A stretch of 64,000 nucleotides of DNA from contig OX328109.1 in NCBI GenBank assembly GCA_946811185.2, positions 5,580,001 through 5,644,000 on the forward strand, written 5' to 3'. The position numbers and the translations under genes were made by a program. Shown here in pieces: positions 49,401 to 57,754 of this stretch. The notes under the pieces were generated by a model that saw nothing but the letters and a program-made list of their open reading frames with translations, had not been told where the DNA came from and searched no databases. This DNA is from Hippopus hippopus. Its lineage: Eukaryota; Mollusca; Bivalvia; Cardiida; Cardiidae. How positions within the stretch are numbered: the stretch's first letter is position 1; each line of letters starts with the position of its first letter.

Positions 49401-50559
49401 TGTGTTAAAGGTTTCCAACCCTTCCCACGTATTTAATGACTCTGAAAAAGATGGTTTTAAAGAATATTGTAGGAAAAGAAGAAAAACCACAAACCAAGGA
49501 AAAGTGCAAAATCAATGAGCCAATTCGGCGGGGTCTACAGAAATCTGTGAAGATGTTTTAATGCATCTGCAAAAATTATCCACGAATGACAGCCTGCGCG
49601 GTGCAAGCAGGCTGATATGGGTCAAAATTATTGTGCTGTTTATCCGATTGTCCAAGGGTAATTCTACCTTATGACTGAGTCGACAAAAATGTTAGACAAA
49701 ATGGATTTTATGGATCCATAAGAATGCAATGACTTGCATGGTATAAGAACAGGCCTTTGAAGCTCCACTGGTTTATCACGGAACACTAAAATTTTCCTTT
49801 GTCGATCATTGAACGCTTTAAAAAGCATATTGGTGCATCACCTGTTTGTATAAAGGAATAGTGAAATTTTCATTAACACCGTTACTATAAATAGCACAGT
49901 GGCGACTGCCTCTTGAAAAAGATTAATTGATCGATTGATTGATTGAATGGTGTTTTACGCCGCTTTCAACATTATTTCAGTCATACCACGGCGACAGCTC
50001 ACATATTTATAAATTTTCTGGGTTTTACCAGTACTAAGCTAGGGCTCAGAAGTGTCTTGCCAAAGGACACTCCGACGAAAAACCCCGTAGATCCAGTGCA
50101 GCTCGAACCCGGGGCCTCCAGGTTACGAGTCTCACACTCTACCACTGAGCCACGCAGGACCCTCTCTTGAAGTGGTGGAAGTTACTAATGTGCTATTTAT
50201 AGTAACGGTGTCCGATAATGAAACTCGATCTCCCGTGATAGACCAATGGAGTTTCAGTGGCCTATGGTACGAGATGCACTACACCCTCTTTTCACATTGC
50301 ATTACTCAATTGTATTGTTAATGTTTTCTTTCAGAGATACAGACAAACAATTGTTACAGAAACGACTTCGTATGGAACTGCCAATTATGGCTATAACCAA
50401 CCACCACCTGCATACCCAACAGGTCAACAGTACCCGCCCACGGGCCAGCAGTACCCGACCCCGGGCCAGCAGTACCCACCCACAGGACAACAGTACGGAC
50501 CCTCAGCGCCACCACCTCAATACCCTCACACAGACCCTACACCATACCCACAAAAATAG
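37376..50559 (+). CDS. CUB-LDLa single-pass membrane protein, six exons
   Basis: Joining 37376-37442, 41293-41453, 46900-46972, 48254-48397, 48917-49119 and 50335-50559 gives one unbroken 873-base frame, 290 residues and a TAG stop; every junction has AG acceptors, GT donors and matching phase. Residues 1-20 are a signal peptide (hydrophobic VVILLMCFGLG). Residues 29-148 form a CUB domain with the four expected cysteines (C29, C59, C83, C106) and the LNVYNGP and LYFVSDSS strands. Residues 151-182 form an LDL-receptor class A module with six cysteines. Residues 187-209 are a transmembrane helix, followed by RRRRR. The tail (217-290) has four YP-TGQQ repeats and two PPxY motifs (P240-Y243, P276-Y279) that could recruit WW-domain ligases. 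The layout is like a short NETO protein with one CUB. Function unknown; probably a receptor or co-receptor at the cell surface. A tandem copy begins at 58065. Confidence 0.9.
37519..37785 (-). mobile_element. tRNA-derived SINE in intron 1
   Basis: The - strand starts near 37783 with GGTAGCTCAGT (box A) and GGGGTTCGAGTCCC (box B, about 37728-37741), then the family middle and the tail GGCGTCAAAACC. A complete copy with well kept internal promoter boxes. Confidence 0.75.
37925..38036. repeat. Palindromic MITE with GC-rich tip
   Basis: TATGTATTATCATTTT at the left is the inverse of AAAATTGATAATACATA at the right; the tip is GACGCGAGC-CTTA-GCTCGCGTC. No coding potential. Confidence 0.75.
38040..38590. 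other. Intronic sequence without gene
   Basis: Nothing recognisable apart from a run of 14 G at about 38488-38502. Confidence 0.5.
38590..39262. repeat. Degenerate TACGGTCAACTAC repeats
   Basis: About 670 bp is built from loosely spaced variants of a 10-12 base word (TACGGTCAACTA, CTACGTTCAACTAC, GGTTGAACTACG) in both orientations and without a fixed period. It is not a simple microsatellite. It could be the subterminal or internal part of a DNA transposon or a decayed minisatellite. It sits just before a SINE. Confidence 0.7.
39266..39505 (+). mobile_element. tRNA-derived SINE, + strand
   Basis: The head GGTAGCTCAGTGGTTAGC (box A) and GCGAGTTCGATTACC (box B) at tRNA-like spacing is followed by the body and the tail AAACGGCGTTAAACTCC. 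The acceptor stem and anticodon arm do not form a real tRNA, so this is a SINE and not a tRNA gene. Confidence 0.75.
39585..39750 (+). mobile_element. SINE body and tail fragment
   Basis: Shares GGCCGCCGCGATAT and GGCGTTAATTCCATAC with the family; the tRNA-like head is missing. Confidence 0.55.
39754..40011. mobile_element. Family-1 MITE
   Basis: TGAGCCACGCTCTGGG to AGCATGGCTCA, with a perfect core dyad GGTCAGCCTGCGCGG..GCGCAGGCTGACC. Confidence 0.8.
40023..40288. mobile_element. Family-1 MITE
   Basis: Adjacent copy in the same orientation, only about 12 bases after the previous one; ends CAGAGCATGGGTCA. Confidence 0.8.
40389..40555. mobile_element. Family-5 long palindrome, copy 2
   Basis: Same nested dyads as 23338-23506 with some decay (CATGTTTTATTGAACG). 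Confidence 0.75.
40574..41030. mobile_element. Family-6 hairpin element in intron 1
   Basis: It begins with the hairpin GTGAAAGATCGAAATTTATT...AATAAATTTCGATCTTTCAC (40574-40675) and continues through GCGTACCCCCTCTGCATAAC, ATTACGTAAAGCGCGAGAAA and GTGCGCGGGAACTA. The same sequence is at 59641-60105 in intron 1 of the second CUB gene, so it was present before the gene duplicated. Confidence 0.75.
41183..41255. mobile_element. Relative of the MITE that hosts array 2
   Basis: AGAATGACGTCGATTTTACA...TTTATACGGCCGAATTCGCG is uninterrupted here, showing the form without the array. Confidence 0.6.
41293..41453 (+). CDS. CUB gene 1, exon 2
   Basis: Acceptor TTATCATTCAG, donor GTAAGTTCG, 161 bp, ends in phase 0. 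It encodes the first half of the CUB domain with C29 and C59. Confidence 0.9.
41470..41655. mobile_element. Family-8 MITE (ATTGGCTAAACCA type)
   Basis: Palindrome AGTAACACAGTTTCTAATTGG...CAATCAGAAACTGCGTTACT within arms GAATTTTGTAAATTT and CTGAATAAGAACTAAGAA. Other copies: 46100-46215 (half), 46243-46430, 46440-46615, 47950-48140, 60865-61040, 61110-61215, 62690-62836. A (GA)n tract follows at 41728-41748. Confidence 0.75.
41978..42231. mobile_element. Family-1 MITE
   Basis: TGAGCTATGCTTTGC to AGTGCATTGCTCA; the outer part is missing some bases near the left end. Confidence 0.7.
42319..42391. mobile_element. Family-1 MITE, left part, split by insertion
   Basis: TGAGCCATGCTCTGTGAAAA through GGTCAGCCTGCGCAGTC, then an abrupt switch to unrelated sequence. 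The matching right part is at 45641-45755, in the same orientation. Confidence 0.65.
42400..43300. other. Left non-coding part of the MADF insertion
   Basis: No coding frame with gene-like features. Contains the ATTGACAG-type words and a stretch around 43100-43250 that could be the 3' untranslated region of the MADF gene. Confidence 0.4.
43607..43908 (-). CDS. MADF gene, exon 2
   Basis: 302 bp with TAG at 43607-43609. The acceptor at 43909-43911 gives the phase needed. Encodes the BESS-like helix pair and the Trp-rich end. Confidence 0.75.
43607..45061 (-). CDS. MADF-BESS-type DNA-binding protein, two exons
   Basis: Exon 1 (45061 to 44347, donor GTGAGTATG) and exon 2 (43908 to 43607, acceptor TATTTTTCAG) join in phase to 338 residues. 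A basic N-terminus (RGRSKKK) and a Pro-rich stretch precede KKKKPFKHGD. Residues 79-168 form a MADF domain (Myb/SANT-like, Adf-1 type): ILEFLRSNPIIYNKQLSGY, W109, the helix with EEVTTFYQTARTAL, and GYWDRMQFL with W158. Residues 252-287 resemble the BESS motif (SFALYIDERLQALDPNFRRK...VLDHVE). The C-terminus is Pro/Gln/Trp-rich. Such proteins bind DNA and regulate transcription; related ones accompany the transposase of PIF/Harbinger elements. It lies antisense in intron 2 of CUB gene 1. The frame is intact, so the gene may be active. Confidence 0.8.
44347..45061 (-). CDS. MADF gene, exon 1
   Basis: ATG at 45061 with the basic start MGPKRGRSKKKQS; 715 bp, phase 1 at the donor. The reading frame runs past the donor into the intron for a few codons, which is not the preferred reading. 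Confidence 0.78.
45062..45640. other. Upstream region of the MADF gene with degenerate repeats
   Basis: GGCGAGAATCGGGAGTTACTCGTAGTTCATC and its near copy are back to back at about 45260-45330, here described by position, followed by many CCGATTT and CGAAATCGGG words. A TATA-like TTTTTATACTCC is near 45133 on the + strand; no clear - strand TATA box seen. Confidence 0.5.
45641..45755. mobile_element. Family-1 MITE, right part, split by insertion
   Basis: TAAGTTGATTGTTTAAAAAA through CCAGAGCACGGCTCA corresponds to the right half of complete copies. Confidence 0.6.
45843..46100. mobile_element. Family-1 MITE
   Basis: GGGCCGCGTTCTGGC to CACAGAGCAAGGCTTA, core GTCAGCCTGCATTG..CAGACTGACC somewhat decayed. 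Confidence 0.7.
46100..46615. mobile_element. Three family-8 MITEs
   Basis: A half copy (46100-46215) and two palindromic copies (46243-46430, 46440-46615) lie in tandem. Each has AATTTCTGATTGGCTAAACC-type arms. Confidence 0.7.
46621..46885 (+). mobile_element. tRNA-derived SINE just before exon 3
   Basis: The head has a box-A-like TGATTCAGTAGTAA and a box-B-like GGGTGCAATCCCC; the body has GTGGGAGTGTTCTTGGGTAA and the tail is GTAAAACACCAAATG followed by (CAAT)n. The equivalent insertion, internally deleted, precedes exon 3 of the second CUB gene at 61790-61970, so it predates the duplication. Confidence 0.7.
46900..46972 (+). CDS. CUB gene 1, exon 3
   Basis: Acceptor TTTGTTTACAG, donor GTATGTAG, 73 bp, ends in phase 1. 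It encodes C83 and the conserved YLNVYNGP strand. Confidence 0.9.
47017..47260. mobile_element. Family-2 MITE
   Basis: A complete hairpin: AAACATTGTGGGAAAAGGAG at 47129 and CTCCTTTTCCCGCAATGTTT, with outer arms AACCTTGCCCAAATTGAAAG and GGTAAAGAGTTAAACC. Confidence 0.8.
47350..47622. mobile_element. Family-1 MITE
   Basis: ACCATGCTCTGTGAAAAGGG to AGCTCATGGCTCAT; perfect core dyad GACCCAGGTCAGCCTGCGCA..GCAGGCTGACCTGGGTC. Confidence 0.8.
47801..48140. other. Conserved intron 3 segment and family-8 MITE
   Basis: After the acceptor-like TTCACTTGCAG an open run of 46 codons ends at TAG 47938-47940, but its phase does not match exon 3. The stretch is recognisable in the paralogue (62552-62680), where the AG is lost. 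A family-8 MITE follows (47950-48140). Confidence 0.5.
48189..48236. repeat. (TTTA)n microsatellite
   Basis: About twelve TTTA/TTCA/TCTA units, ending 18 bases before exon 4. Confidence 0.9.
48254..48397 (+). CDS. CUB gene 1, exon 4
   Basis: Acceptor TATTATGTAG, donor GTACGTCAC, 144 bp, phase 1 at both ends. It completes the CUB domain (C106, LYFVSDSS, KGFDMVI). Confidence 0.9.
48813..48845. repeat. (GAAT)n microsatellite
   Basis: Repeats of TGAA ending in GGACGAAGGACGG, in intron 4. Confidence 0.9.
48917..49119 (+). CDS. CUB gene 1, exon 5 (LDLa and membrane helix)
   Basis: Acceptor ACTATCTTCAG, donor GTAAGTAGG, 203 bp. It encodes all six LDLa cysteines, the membrane helix and the Arg-rich stop-transfer. 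The module ends CGDNSDC: the Glu that usually follows SD is replaced by the last Cys, a short variant that could weaken calcium binding. Confidence 0.9.
49145..49385. mobile_element. Family-2 MITE in intron 5
   Basis: Starts TTAACCCTTTACCAAACAG, hairpin at 49205-49265 (GGAGAAAATGCTGATAAGCAGCATTTTCTCC by position), right arm TTTGTCGTCTGCAAATG. Confidence 0.8.
49515..49760. mobile_element. Family-1 MITE, degraded
   Basis: Contains GACAGCCTGCGCGGTGC and GCAGGCTGATATGGGTC, then TTTTATGGATCCATAAG; both termini are eroded. Confidence 0.65.
49930..50165 (-). mobile_element. tRNA-derived SINE in intron 5
   Basis: On the - strand the head reads TGGCTCAGTGGTAGAGTG (box A) and CCCGGGTTCGAGC (box B), followed by the family tail GGCGTAAAACACCATTC. 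The best preserved head in the window. Confidence 0.8.
50335..50559 (+). CDS. CUB gene 1, exon 6 (Pro/Tyr-rich tail)
   Basis: Acceptor TTTTCTTTCAG, TAG stop at 50557-50559. It encodes 74 residues with repeated YPPTGQQ units and two PPxY motifs. The repeat reads in only one frame without stops and keeps the sense of the membrane-helix exon. I see no clear AATAAA close downstream. Confidence 0.9.
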   Translation, partial: RYRQTIVTETTSYGTANYGYNQPPPAYPTGQQYPPTGQQYPTPGQQYPPTGQQYGPSAPPPQYPHTDPTPYPQK

Positions 50560-50737
50560 TGCCGATAATAGTTGAATCTTTAGCGAGTTAACTAAAACTG
50601 TTTTGTCCATCACATTATATACAGTATTTTTAAGAAATTCGATACCTATTAAGGTGATATCACCGAGACTAGGCTTTACGTTTACAGCGATATAGATTGT
50701 TTTGTTTTAGTGTGGAAAATGAAAAATACAACGTCAA

Positions 50738-50823
50738 CATCAACAAGTACTACTACTACTAATACAGCTTCTACTACAACTCTAACTACTACAACTCTAA
50801 CTAATACTAGTACTACTACTACT
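50738..50823. repeat. (CTA)n-type microsatellite
   Basis: Interrupted ACTACTACTA and CTACAACTCTAA units downstream of the CUB gene stop, probably in its 3' flank. Confidence 0.85.
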
Positions 50824-50927
50824 GCCTTCTCGGAGATGTGAACTAAGTACCCTAAATGATGAATCGATGTCTCAACTGACAAAGCCAGCTTTGCTAGTTT
50901 TTTCATTTAACGTTTTGAATACATATG

Positions 50928-51190
50928 AACCATGCTCTGGCAACAGGGGGTTTAATGCATCTCCATATTGCATTGCACTAAGCAAGTCATCACATAATTA
51001 TGAGTACATACGATATATTTTGTATAACAACCAACTGAATCATGAGGTATACTGGTCCTTTGACACGTGGAAAATAGGCCAATAGCAGAAACGTTCGATC
51101 CAAGTCAGCCTGTGCGGACTACGCAGGCTGACCTGGTTCAATACCTTTTACAAATGCATTGAGCTCCCTTTTCACAGAGCACAGCTCATA
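50928..51190. mobile_element. Family-1 MITE
   Basis: GAACCATGCTCTGGCAA to CAGAGCACAGCTCAT, core GTCAGCCTGTGCGG..CGCAGGCTGACC. Confidence 0.8.
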
Positions 51191-51199
51191 TCTACTTTT

Positions 51200-51720
51200 G
51201 CAACAGTGGATAACCCGAGAAACTCTTTACAAAAGACAAAACTTTGAACTTGACTGAACTGAAAACATTTGCAGACGATAATAATGGATGATGATTTTCT
51301 GTCGTTGATGGAATAGAAGACATTGCAGGAAAAAGGAGAAAATGCTGGTTACCAGCATTTTCTCCTTTTCCCACAATGTCTCTTCAAGGTCATTAAAACT
51401 CGTTTTTGTGTGGTAAAGAGTTGGGGGATTTCAAAGAAGAAATGCAAAAGAATAAGCTCCTGCGATGTAGATCTATTCTACTTTAAATGGAATCTTACCT
51501 CTTTACGTAGCGGCAAAACTTTAGACTTGTACTAATTGGTGACTGTTGAAAAAAAATGCGGATGAGAGGATCTGTCTTTGAAAGGGTAAAAAAAAAAAAC
51601 ATTGTTGAAAAAGAAGAAAATATTCCAAGCATTTTCTCCATTTTTCCACAATGTTACCAGAAGCCGTTTTCCTTAGGATCGTTTAAAGACGGTGTAATTT
51701 TGTAAAGGATTGATATGTGA
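51200..51720. mobile_element. Two family-2 MITEs
   Basis: Hairpins at 51318-51380 and 51597-51660, with outer arms GAAACTCTTTACAAAAGAC and TTTGTGTGGTAAAGAGTTG in the first. Confidence 0.75.
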
Positions 51721-51942
51721 ATGTTGATCAGCAGTGTGTAAAACATGTAAATTGGTAAAGGGAGCTAACATTAGTGTGTAAAACTTGTAATTTGGTAAAG
51801 GGAGCTAACAACCAGTTCTTTCAACTTTCATTTGACCGATTTTATATTTACTGATAAATATTACATAAAAGATGCAAAACACATTTACGTATAAAGCATA
51901 ATACACAAAACATTTGTGCCATACTCTGAGGATGATAGCTAT

Positions 51943-52205
51943 GGAGCCATGCTCTGGCAAAGGGGAGTTTAATGTATCTTCGTAATGCATTATACAAAGC
52001 AAGTCGTAAAATAATTATGGATTCATAAAATCCATTTGTCTAACAATCGACTACATCTGAAGGTAGAATGATTCCTTAACAAGCAGAAAATTTACAAATA
52101 GCAAAATGTTTCGACCCATTTCAGCCTGCGCGGACTTCGCATGCTGACATAGTTCGATACTTTTTGCAGATACATTAAGCCCCCTTTTCATAAAACTCAC
52201 TTTGA
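51943..52205. mobile_element. Family-1 MITE
   Basis: GAGCCATGCTCTGGC to CCCCCTTTTCATAAAACTCA; the right end is decayed. Confidence 0.75.
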
Positions 52206-52559
52206 AGGTGTGTACGACAAGGTAGGAGTTCTCGAAATGGCTTTATTACACTGAAAACTAAGGGAGGTTATGTGATAAATAAAAGACATTGAAAGAAAAC
52301 AAATATGGAATTTGATTCGTTTTTAACCTCTTTTCGTTACTTTTCCCTGGACACGACATTTGGAAACACTGCGGCAGAACACGAGTCCAGTGTTTTTAAG
52401 GTCAAAGAGAAATTTGTCCTTCTTCTCATTTTTTTCCCCTCGTGTAATGTGCATGTTATTACGGTGTCTTGGATACCAAATGGCTACGGCTTAAATGACG
52501 GTGTAATAGATTAAAAAAAAACACAGAAGAGTTCCACTATGTTTTAAAATCTAATAATT

Positions 52560-54162
52560 AAAAACACAGTAAATACTATAGAAAATGATAATATAAATTC
52601 CGACTTACACTTCACAGAGTCTAAATAATTCAAGCTGTCCTGAAATATTACAATTCCATTTATCCAAAATATCTGAGAAAGTCACGAAGAACACATAAAA
52701 TTCCTGGTCTCAATACAACTCCAAAAAGCTGGGAACCCAACGATGACAGCATAAGAGTAAACGGTAATGCAAAGAAGAATATTCAGTCTTTAAATCCTTT
52801 CCAATCTTCAGTCTTTAACATCAATCATCACAACGTTTCTCCGTTCTCTACCCTCCGGTGTTTGGGCCTTTATATATCATAACAGAAAAATCGAGTACAC
52901 TCAGAAACTACCGGAAGTATTTTCGAGAAAAACATAGGGTATTTCCCAACAAACGTATACGCTGGATTATGGCAATAATAACATTTACTTTTCTTTGAGA
53001 CCAGGATATGGACCTATCATACAAACAGTTAAATAATTTGCCAATGAAAAAGTAATTATGAAAAATTATTATTCTTTGTAGACTGTGTACATCTTGCTTG
53101 TAAACAAATCATTGAAAGTACTAGAGCAACATCGGGTATTATCGACACTTTAAGAGATCGAAAAGTGTGGTGTCGATAACAGCCGCTTTAAATACAAACA
53201 GAAGTTATCAATGGTTTATTTTGCGGATACTCTACTGATCTACGCGTATAAAATAATGGCGCCAAGTTGCGTATGGTAGCAAACAACGCCAACATTACAT
53301 AAGGGTATGTAGGGTGATATCGACAGGTTTCGTCTATTATCGACATAGTATTTAATTTTCAATAATTAAACATCAAAATCCTCTTTTAACTCGCCATTAC
53401 GGGTTTTATTCCAATATAGTTGTTGCCGAGTTGGATCTAATATAAAGCAATTATAGTAAAACTTGGCGCATAACATAAATACAACCGCAAAAGAAGGCCG
53501 AACAGGTACACGTTGGTAATATCATGGACTAAGAGGTTTGGACATTGCACCACTGCGCACCATTTCTATGGCCTTTGACATTTTAGTCGGCGAGTATTGA
53601 ACTCGTTTTGGAGTTTTCAAGCCAAAATTTGTCTGGACATAGCTGTAACCCGAAAGAAAAAAAGGAATTGTGGTTATATAAAACATATTAATTCTTATTT
53701 CTTTTATTCATGTCTTAATCTGTCGATAATTGCCGATCGCACAAATATGCATCGGCAGTCATCGACACATCAATAAGCTGCTTTATGGCGGGTAATACAC
53801 GCTCGATTTTGTGATGCGAACACTATTCTATATCTGAAACTCGTATTTAAGTTTGAATTCAAGCAATCGAGCACGTTTCAGTACGCCCTACGCGCTGACA
53901 AAAACCACCACCCCCTTATCGTAGACGTTAACGTTGGGAAATTTCATTACCGTAAAATTTTATTGACTCTTTGGGACTTAAAGAGAACTGTTTACTTCCG
54001 GCACGGTGATTAGATAAAATATTGACGTCATATGTTACATCATGAAAATGGAATTTGCTCATCTTTCATGGAATTAAAGGACACAATAAAGAATTGACGA
54101 TAACTGCCGACGGTCGACAATACCCTACGTTGCTCTAGAATAGTCAAGGACATTCCGCAACA
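52560..54162 (-). mobile_element. Probable 3' LTR of the Gypsy relic, inner end uncertain
   Basis: On the - strand a purine tract (AAGGGGGGAG, 54172-54163) is followed by TGTTGCGGAATG, the usual junction of polypurine tract and LTR. Farther in, at 52878-52867, is GATATATAAAGG, a TATA-box-like promoter. A 1-kb element is inserted 24 bases into the LTR. I could not fix the end of the LTR near 52560. Confidence 0.4.
53123..54136. mobile_element. 1-kb non-autonomous TIR element
   Basis: GAGCAACATCGGGTATTATC at the left (53123) and GATAATACCC-like GACAATACCCTACGTTGCTC at the right (to 54136) are inverse with few mismatches, flanked by TA on both sides. Inside are further ATTATCGACA words but no transposase frame. 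Resembles a Tc1/mariner-type non-autonomous element. Confidence 0.6.
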
Positions 54163-54169
54163 CTCCCCC

Positions 54170-54851
54170 CTTAAGGAAAAAGAAAGCTTAAAAGAAGAAA
54201 GGATTCTTTTCAAAACATATAAATATATGGCATATATCAAGGAGTGTTACACATAATATAATGAATACTAACGTATTCTTTAAACAAAATTTACAAACGA
54301 AAATAATTCAATATTAGTTGTTTTCATGAACATGAACATTGGCGAGTTCTAATTGGCTGAAAATTTTTTTTTTCATAGCTCCATGAAAAAAAAAAAAATC
54401 AGCAGTGCCGGAACTACTTTTGCAGTCAAACTAATGTAAACAAACATGTATACGAGATTTCATAATGTTTTTTGTTCTGATTTTATATCGAGTCCGAAGT
54501 TCAAATTGCTAGCTGAATTTATTTCTTCTGAATACTGAAAAAAAAAAACCAACAGTAAATTCAAAGAGAGAGCCGAAAACTCATTGTTACTCTGCTGGGT
54601 TTAAATAATTCTTATTTTCAACTTAGTTCTAGCGTATTGAACTTCTAATAATAAATCCACTCAATGCAAATGTTCAATACTATAATGACGTCATGAATTA
54701 CGTCATTTTTAGGTCATGAAGGAGCAGTTTTACCGCGCTATGAAATATCAACGAAAAGGACAGTAAATAAATACGGAATGTAAGATTTACAAAAAAGAGC
54801 AGTTAGAATTATTTAAGTGTATATTTGTTGTCTGTGATATTAAATTATAAG
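54170..54851. other. Decayed 3' part of the Gypsy relic
   Basis: No coding frame remains. An integrase region would be expected here in a full element; the space (about 900 bp to the polypurine tract) is too small, so it was deleted. Confidence 0.35.
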
Positions 54852-55007
54852 GAATGAAGAGAATTTTTTTTGTTTTCATGGAGGTATGAAAAAAAAAAAA
54901 AACCTAATCACACTGTATGAAACCCGCTTCGCGGTTTCATACAGTGTGATTAGGTTTTTTTTGTTTTCATACCTCCATGAAAACAAAAAAAATTCTCTTC
55001 ATTCCTA
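54852..55007. repeat. 150-bp near-perfect hairpin
   Basis: GGAATGAAGAGAATTTTTTT at the left is exactly inverted at the right. The arms continue through CATGGAGGTATGAAAA and CCTAATCACACTGTATG to a tip AACCCGCTTCGCGGTT. The only asymmetry I see is in the A run. Nothing coding. Confidence 0.9.
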
Positions 55008-55058
55008 AAGTGAATTAACTACTCAGATCTATAACATTATCTCTACCCTTTATATGGT

Positions 55059-56640
55059 TTAGCTTGAGATTAACAGTGTGGAGTGTGAAGAAGGCTCAAC
55101 CGCAACAAGCTTTTTTTTTTTTTTATGAAGAAAAGCGAGAGGGTTGTGATCAGTGAAGACAGCCAGAGGAAAAGAAGAGGATGAAAAATAGACTTCAAAG
55201 AATTGAAGAGAAAGAACAAGAGCAAGACACTCTTTTTCAATGGTGGAATACACCGTCTAATGTTTATCAATTTATGAGAGAAATAACAAACAGGATGATC
55301 AACACCATTTTCATCTCCTTGCAAAAGCATTTCCCCACCCCCACCCCCTGCACCAACATCACTAGCACCAACAACAAGTTTAAATGGTTTAAAGAAATTT
55401 GGAGCCAAAAGCACCGGTGCACTTCTAAGCATTACCTTGATACTCTCAAATGAATCTTGGCAAATTTCAGTCTAAAAGAAATTGTGATTTTTCACTAAAA
55501 GATCAGTTAATGGAGCTAAAAAAGTAAAAAAAAAAACAATCACAGAATTTTTTATAATAACCAGCCATACCCAGAAAACACATAAGTTGCCTTTTACTCG
55601 AAGACACAGGAAAATCATCGATTACTTGAATCTTCGCAGAAATTGGTTTCACCTGACTACTACATGTCGTAAGAAAATTAAACTTCCATGACAGAATTTA
55701 CTTTTGTTCAGGTTTACCGTGAACTGATATTCCCAAAGTCTGTCGAAAAAAGATCGAAAAGTGCAAAGATGTTCCTCCCATGTGTTACTATAGATAATGA
55801 CGTGATCGATGTAAGCTCCAACACCATCAAGACCAGAAATAAGCATGTTGACAAGGCGTTGAAATGTAGCAGGCGAATTTTTCATACCAAATGGCATTAC
55901 TTTGTATTGAAAAGGACCGTCTAGAGTGACGAAAGCGGAAATTTCTTTGGCTTTTTCAGTTTAAGGAATCTTCCAAAATCCCTTTAATAAGTCAAACTTT
56001 GAAACCAATTTTGACTGTCCAATTTTGTCGATACAGTCGTCAATTCTTGTAATTGGAAAACTGTCTGTTTTGGTGACATTGTTGACTTTCTGATAATCTG
56101 TACACATAAGGTGGCTTCCATCAGATTTTTGAACCAAAATGCAATGTGACGACAACTCACTTTTTGATGGCTCAATAAAGCCATTTTCTAATAAATATTG
56201 TATTTCTGCCTTCAAATATTGTTGTTTGAAAGGATGTGTCCGATATGGATGTTGTCTTATTGGTTTGGCATCACCAATGTCCACATTATGAAAAATCTTG
56301 TTAGTTCTTGGAAACAAGTGGAAACAAGTGTTTATATTCACAAATAAATTCCTTGACTTGTTGCGTACGAAGTATTCTAGATGCCCCACTTTCGAATCCA
56401 AGTCCTGAAGAATGGCCGAGTATTGAAGACGTGAGGAACCAGGAATTTTATTTTCAAAGCCCTAGGAATTCTGAGTATCAAATGAAATATCACTAATTTG
56501 TCGGACAGGTGAAACAATACTGACAGTTTGAACAGTATTACCATTATCTCTGCTAATATAAGATTTTTACATATTAATATCGCATAATTTAGTATACTTA
56601 CGTCTATCAGGTGTGCAAACAACATAATTTGCATTATGTT
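55059..56640 (-). pseudogene. Ty3/Gypsy retrotransposon pol relic (RT and RNase H)
   Basis: From 56401 down to 55961 the frame has features of the RT N-terminal part (PIRQHPYR, IQYLLENGFIEPSKS, VQKSDGS, SFPITRIDDCID, SKFDLLKGFW). After a stop, 55897-55649 continues with MPFGMKNSPATFQRL and YIDHVIIYS: the usual YxDD is YIDH, so a catalytic Asp is lost. The RNase H part (55432-55059) has the start of the domain (LVVGASDVGAGG) and FTDHNPLAF in two frames separated by a frameshift. Upstream sequence to 56640 is degenerate pol linker. Inactive, and integrase is missing. Confidence 0.85.
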
Positions 56641-57337
56641 TTATATTGTTTTCCTAAAGGCTTCAGAAGAATACACGCTAGATCGCTTTCCTCTCCTGAT
56701 ACAGTAAAATACAATGAACAACGGGTACCAATTGATATATTTGTATAGTTATACAACAGGGACCAGTTTAATTATAAGCGATCTGCATTAATATACTCAA
56801 ACGTCGGTATTGTGTCACTTGTACATGTATACACACGGACAAATACAACAACACAGAACGGAATGGGGAAAAAAGTAACATCCAAATTATCTCCCCTGTA
56901 AGGTAAAAATCAAGGATACCGAATTGCAACTAGGTCCTTTTATATGAGTTTCTTTGTTTTAATCCCTGCTTTACTAAGTGATGTTGCGACTACTGTAATT
57001 TGACTTGTGATGTATATGTAAGACCTTCATATTTGCAAATCGAATTTCACACACTATTACCATCTAAATGCGTCAAGTAGAACAAATTAATTGTAGATTG
57101 ATAAATTTTGAAGGAGATATTTAAATGTGGATATTCCTCTATAGTGCAAAGGATATCAAGGATAAAAACCAAGTTAAACCTTATTCTGGAACTGCAAAGC
57201 AGTGGAGAGCTATCAAGGGAAGTAACTGTCTTTTGTCTCCCATTGTTGTATAGGTATATTTAGGAATGTAGTATATCGTTTAATAAAGTTTATCAAAGTT
57301 TTATTTTGCAAATTTGTAAAAAAAAAACTATTTTGTT

Positions 57338-57575
57338 TAACCCTTTAACAAACAATCCCGTGTTTTCACAACCCTAAAATAGAAGGGTTAAGGGAAAAAA
57401 AAAAGCATCATGGAACAGGAGACAATGCTGGTAATCAGCATTTTCTCCTTTTCCTACATTGTTTTCTGCTCTATCAGAGAAATAAGCTGATTTGTACCAA
57501 TGTTAAACTTGCCGTCTACAGATGTTTTGATTTTTAAAGAGTCTTAACTCTCTCGTTCGGGAAAAGGATAATCAA
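57338..57575. mobile_element. Family-2 MITE
   Basis: TTTAACCCTTTAACAAACAA at the left; hairpin GGAGACAATGCTGGTAATCA and inverse near 57417-57455. Absent from the corresponding place in the first copy, so it arrived after the duplication. Confidence 0.75.
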
Positions 57576-57754
57576 AACTAAGTAACACACAATGACCGTT
57601 AAACTGTACCGACTCGTATGTCACCGCTATAAATAGAAACTATGGTTATACTGTCACGTGACGGGAAGATAATTGCCCAACTGAAGTGGGTAAGGTTTCA
57701 TCCCTTGTAGATGCATACACAGCCTAAACCCTTAGCCTGCTAAGGGCGACTCAA

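Noticed and set aside
50085..50157. tRNA gene on the - strand
   Set aside because: Same reasons; it is the head of the SINE at 49930-50165.
52305..52514. 69-residue + strand frame as a gene
   Set aside because: No splice context or domain; lies next to the probable LTR and is likely chance.
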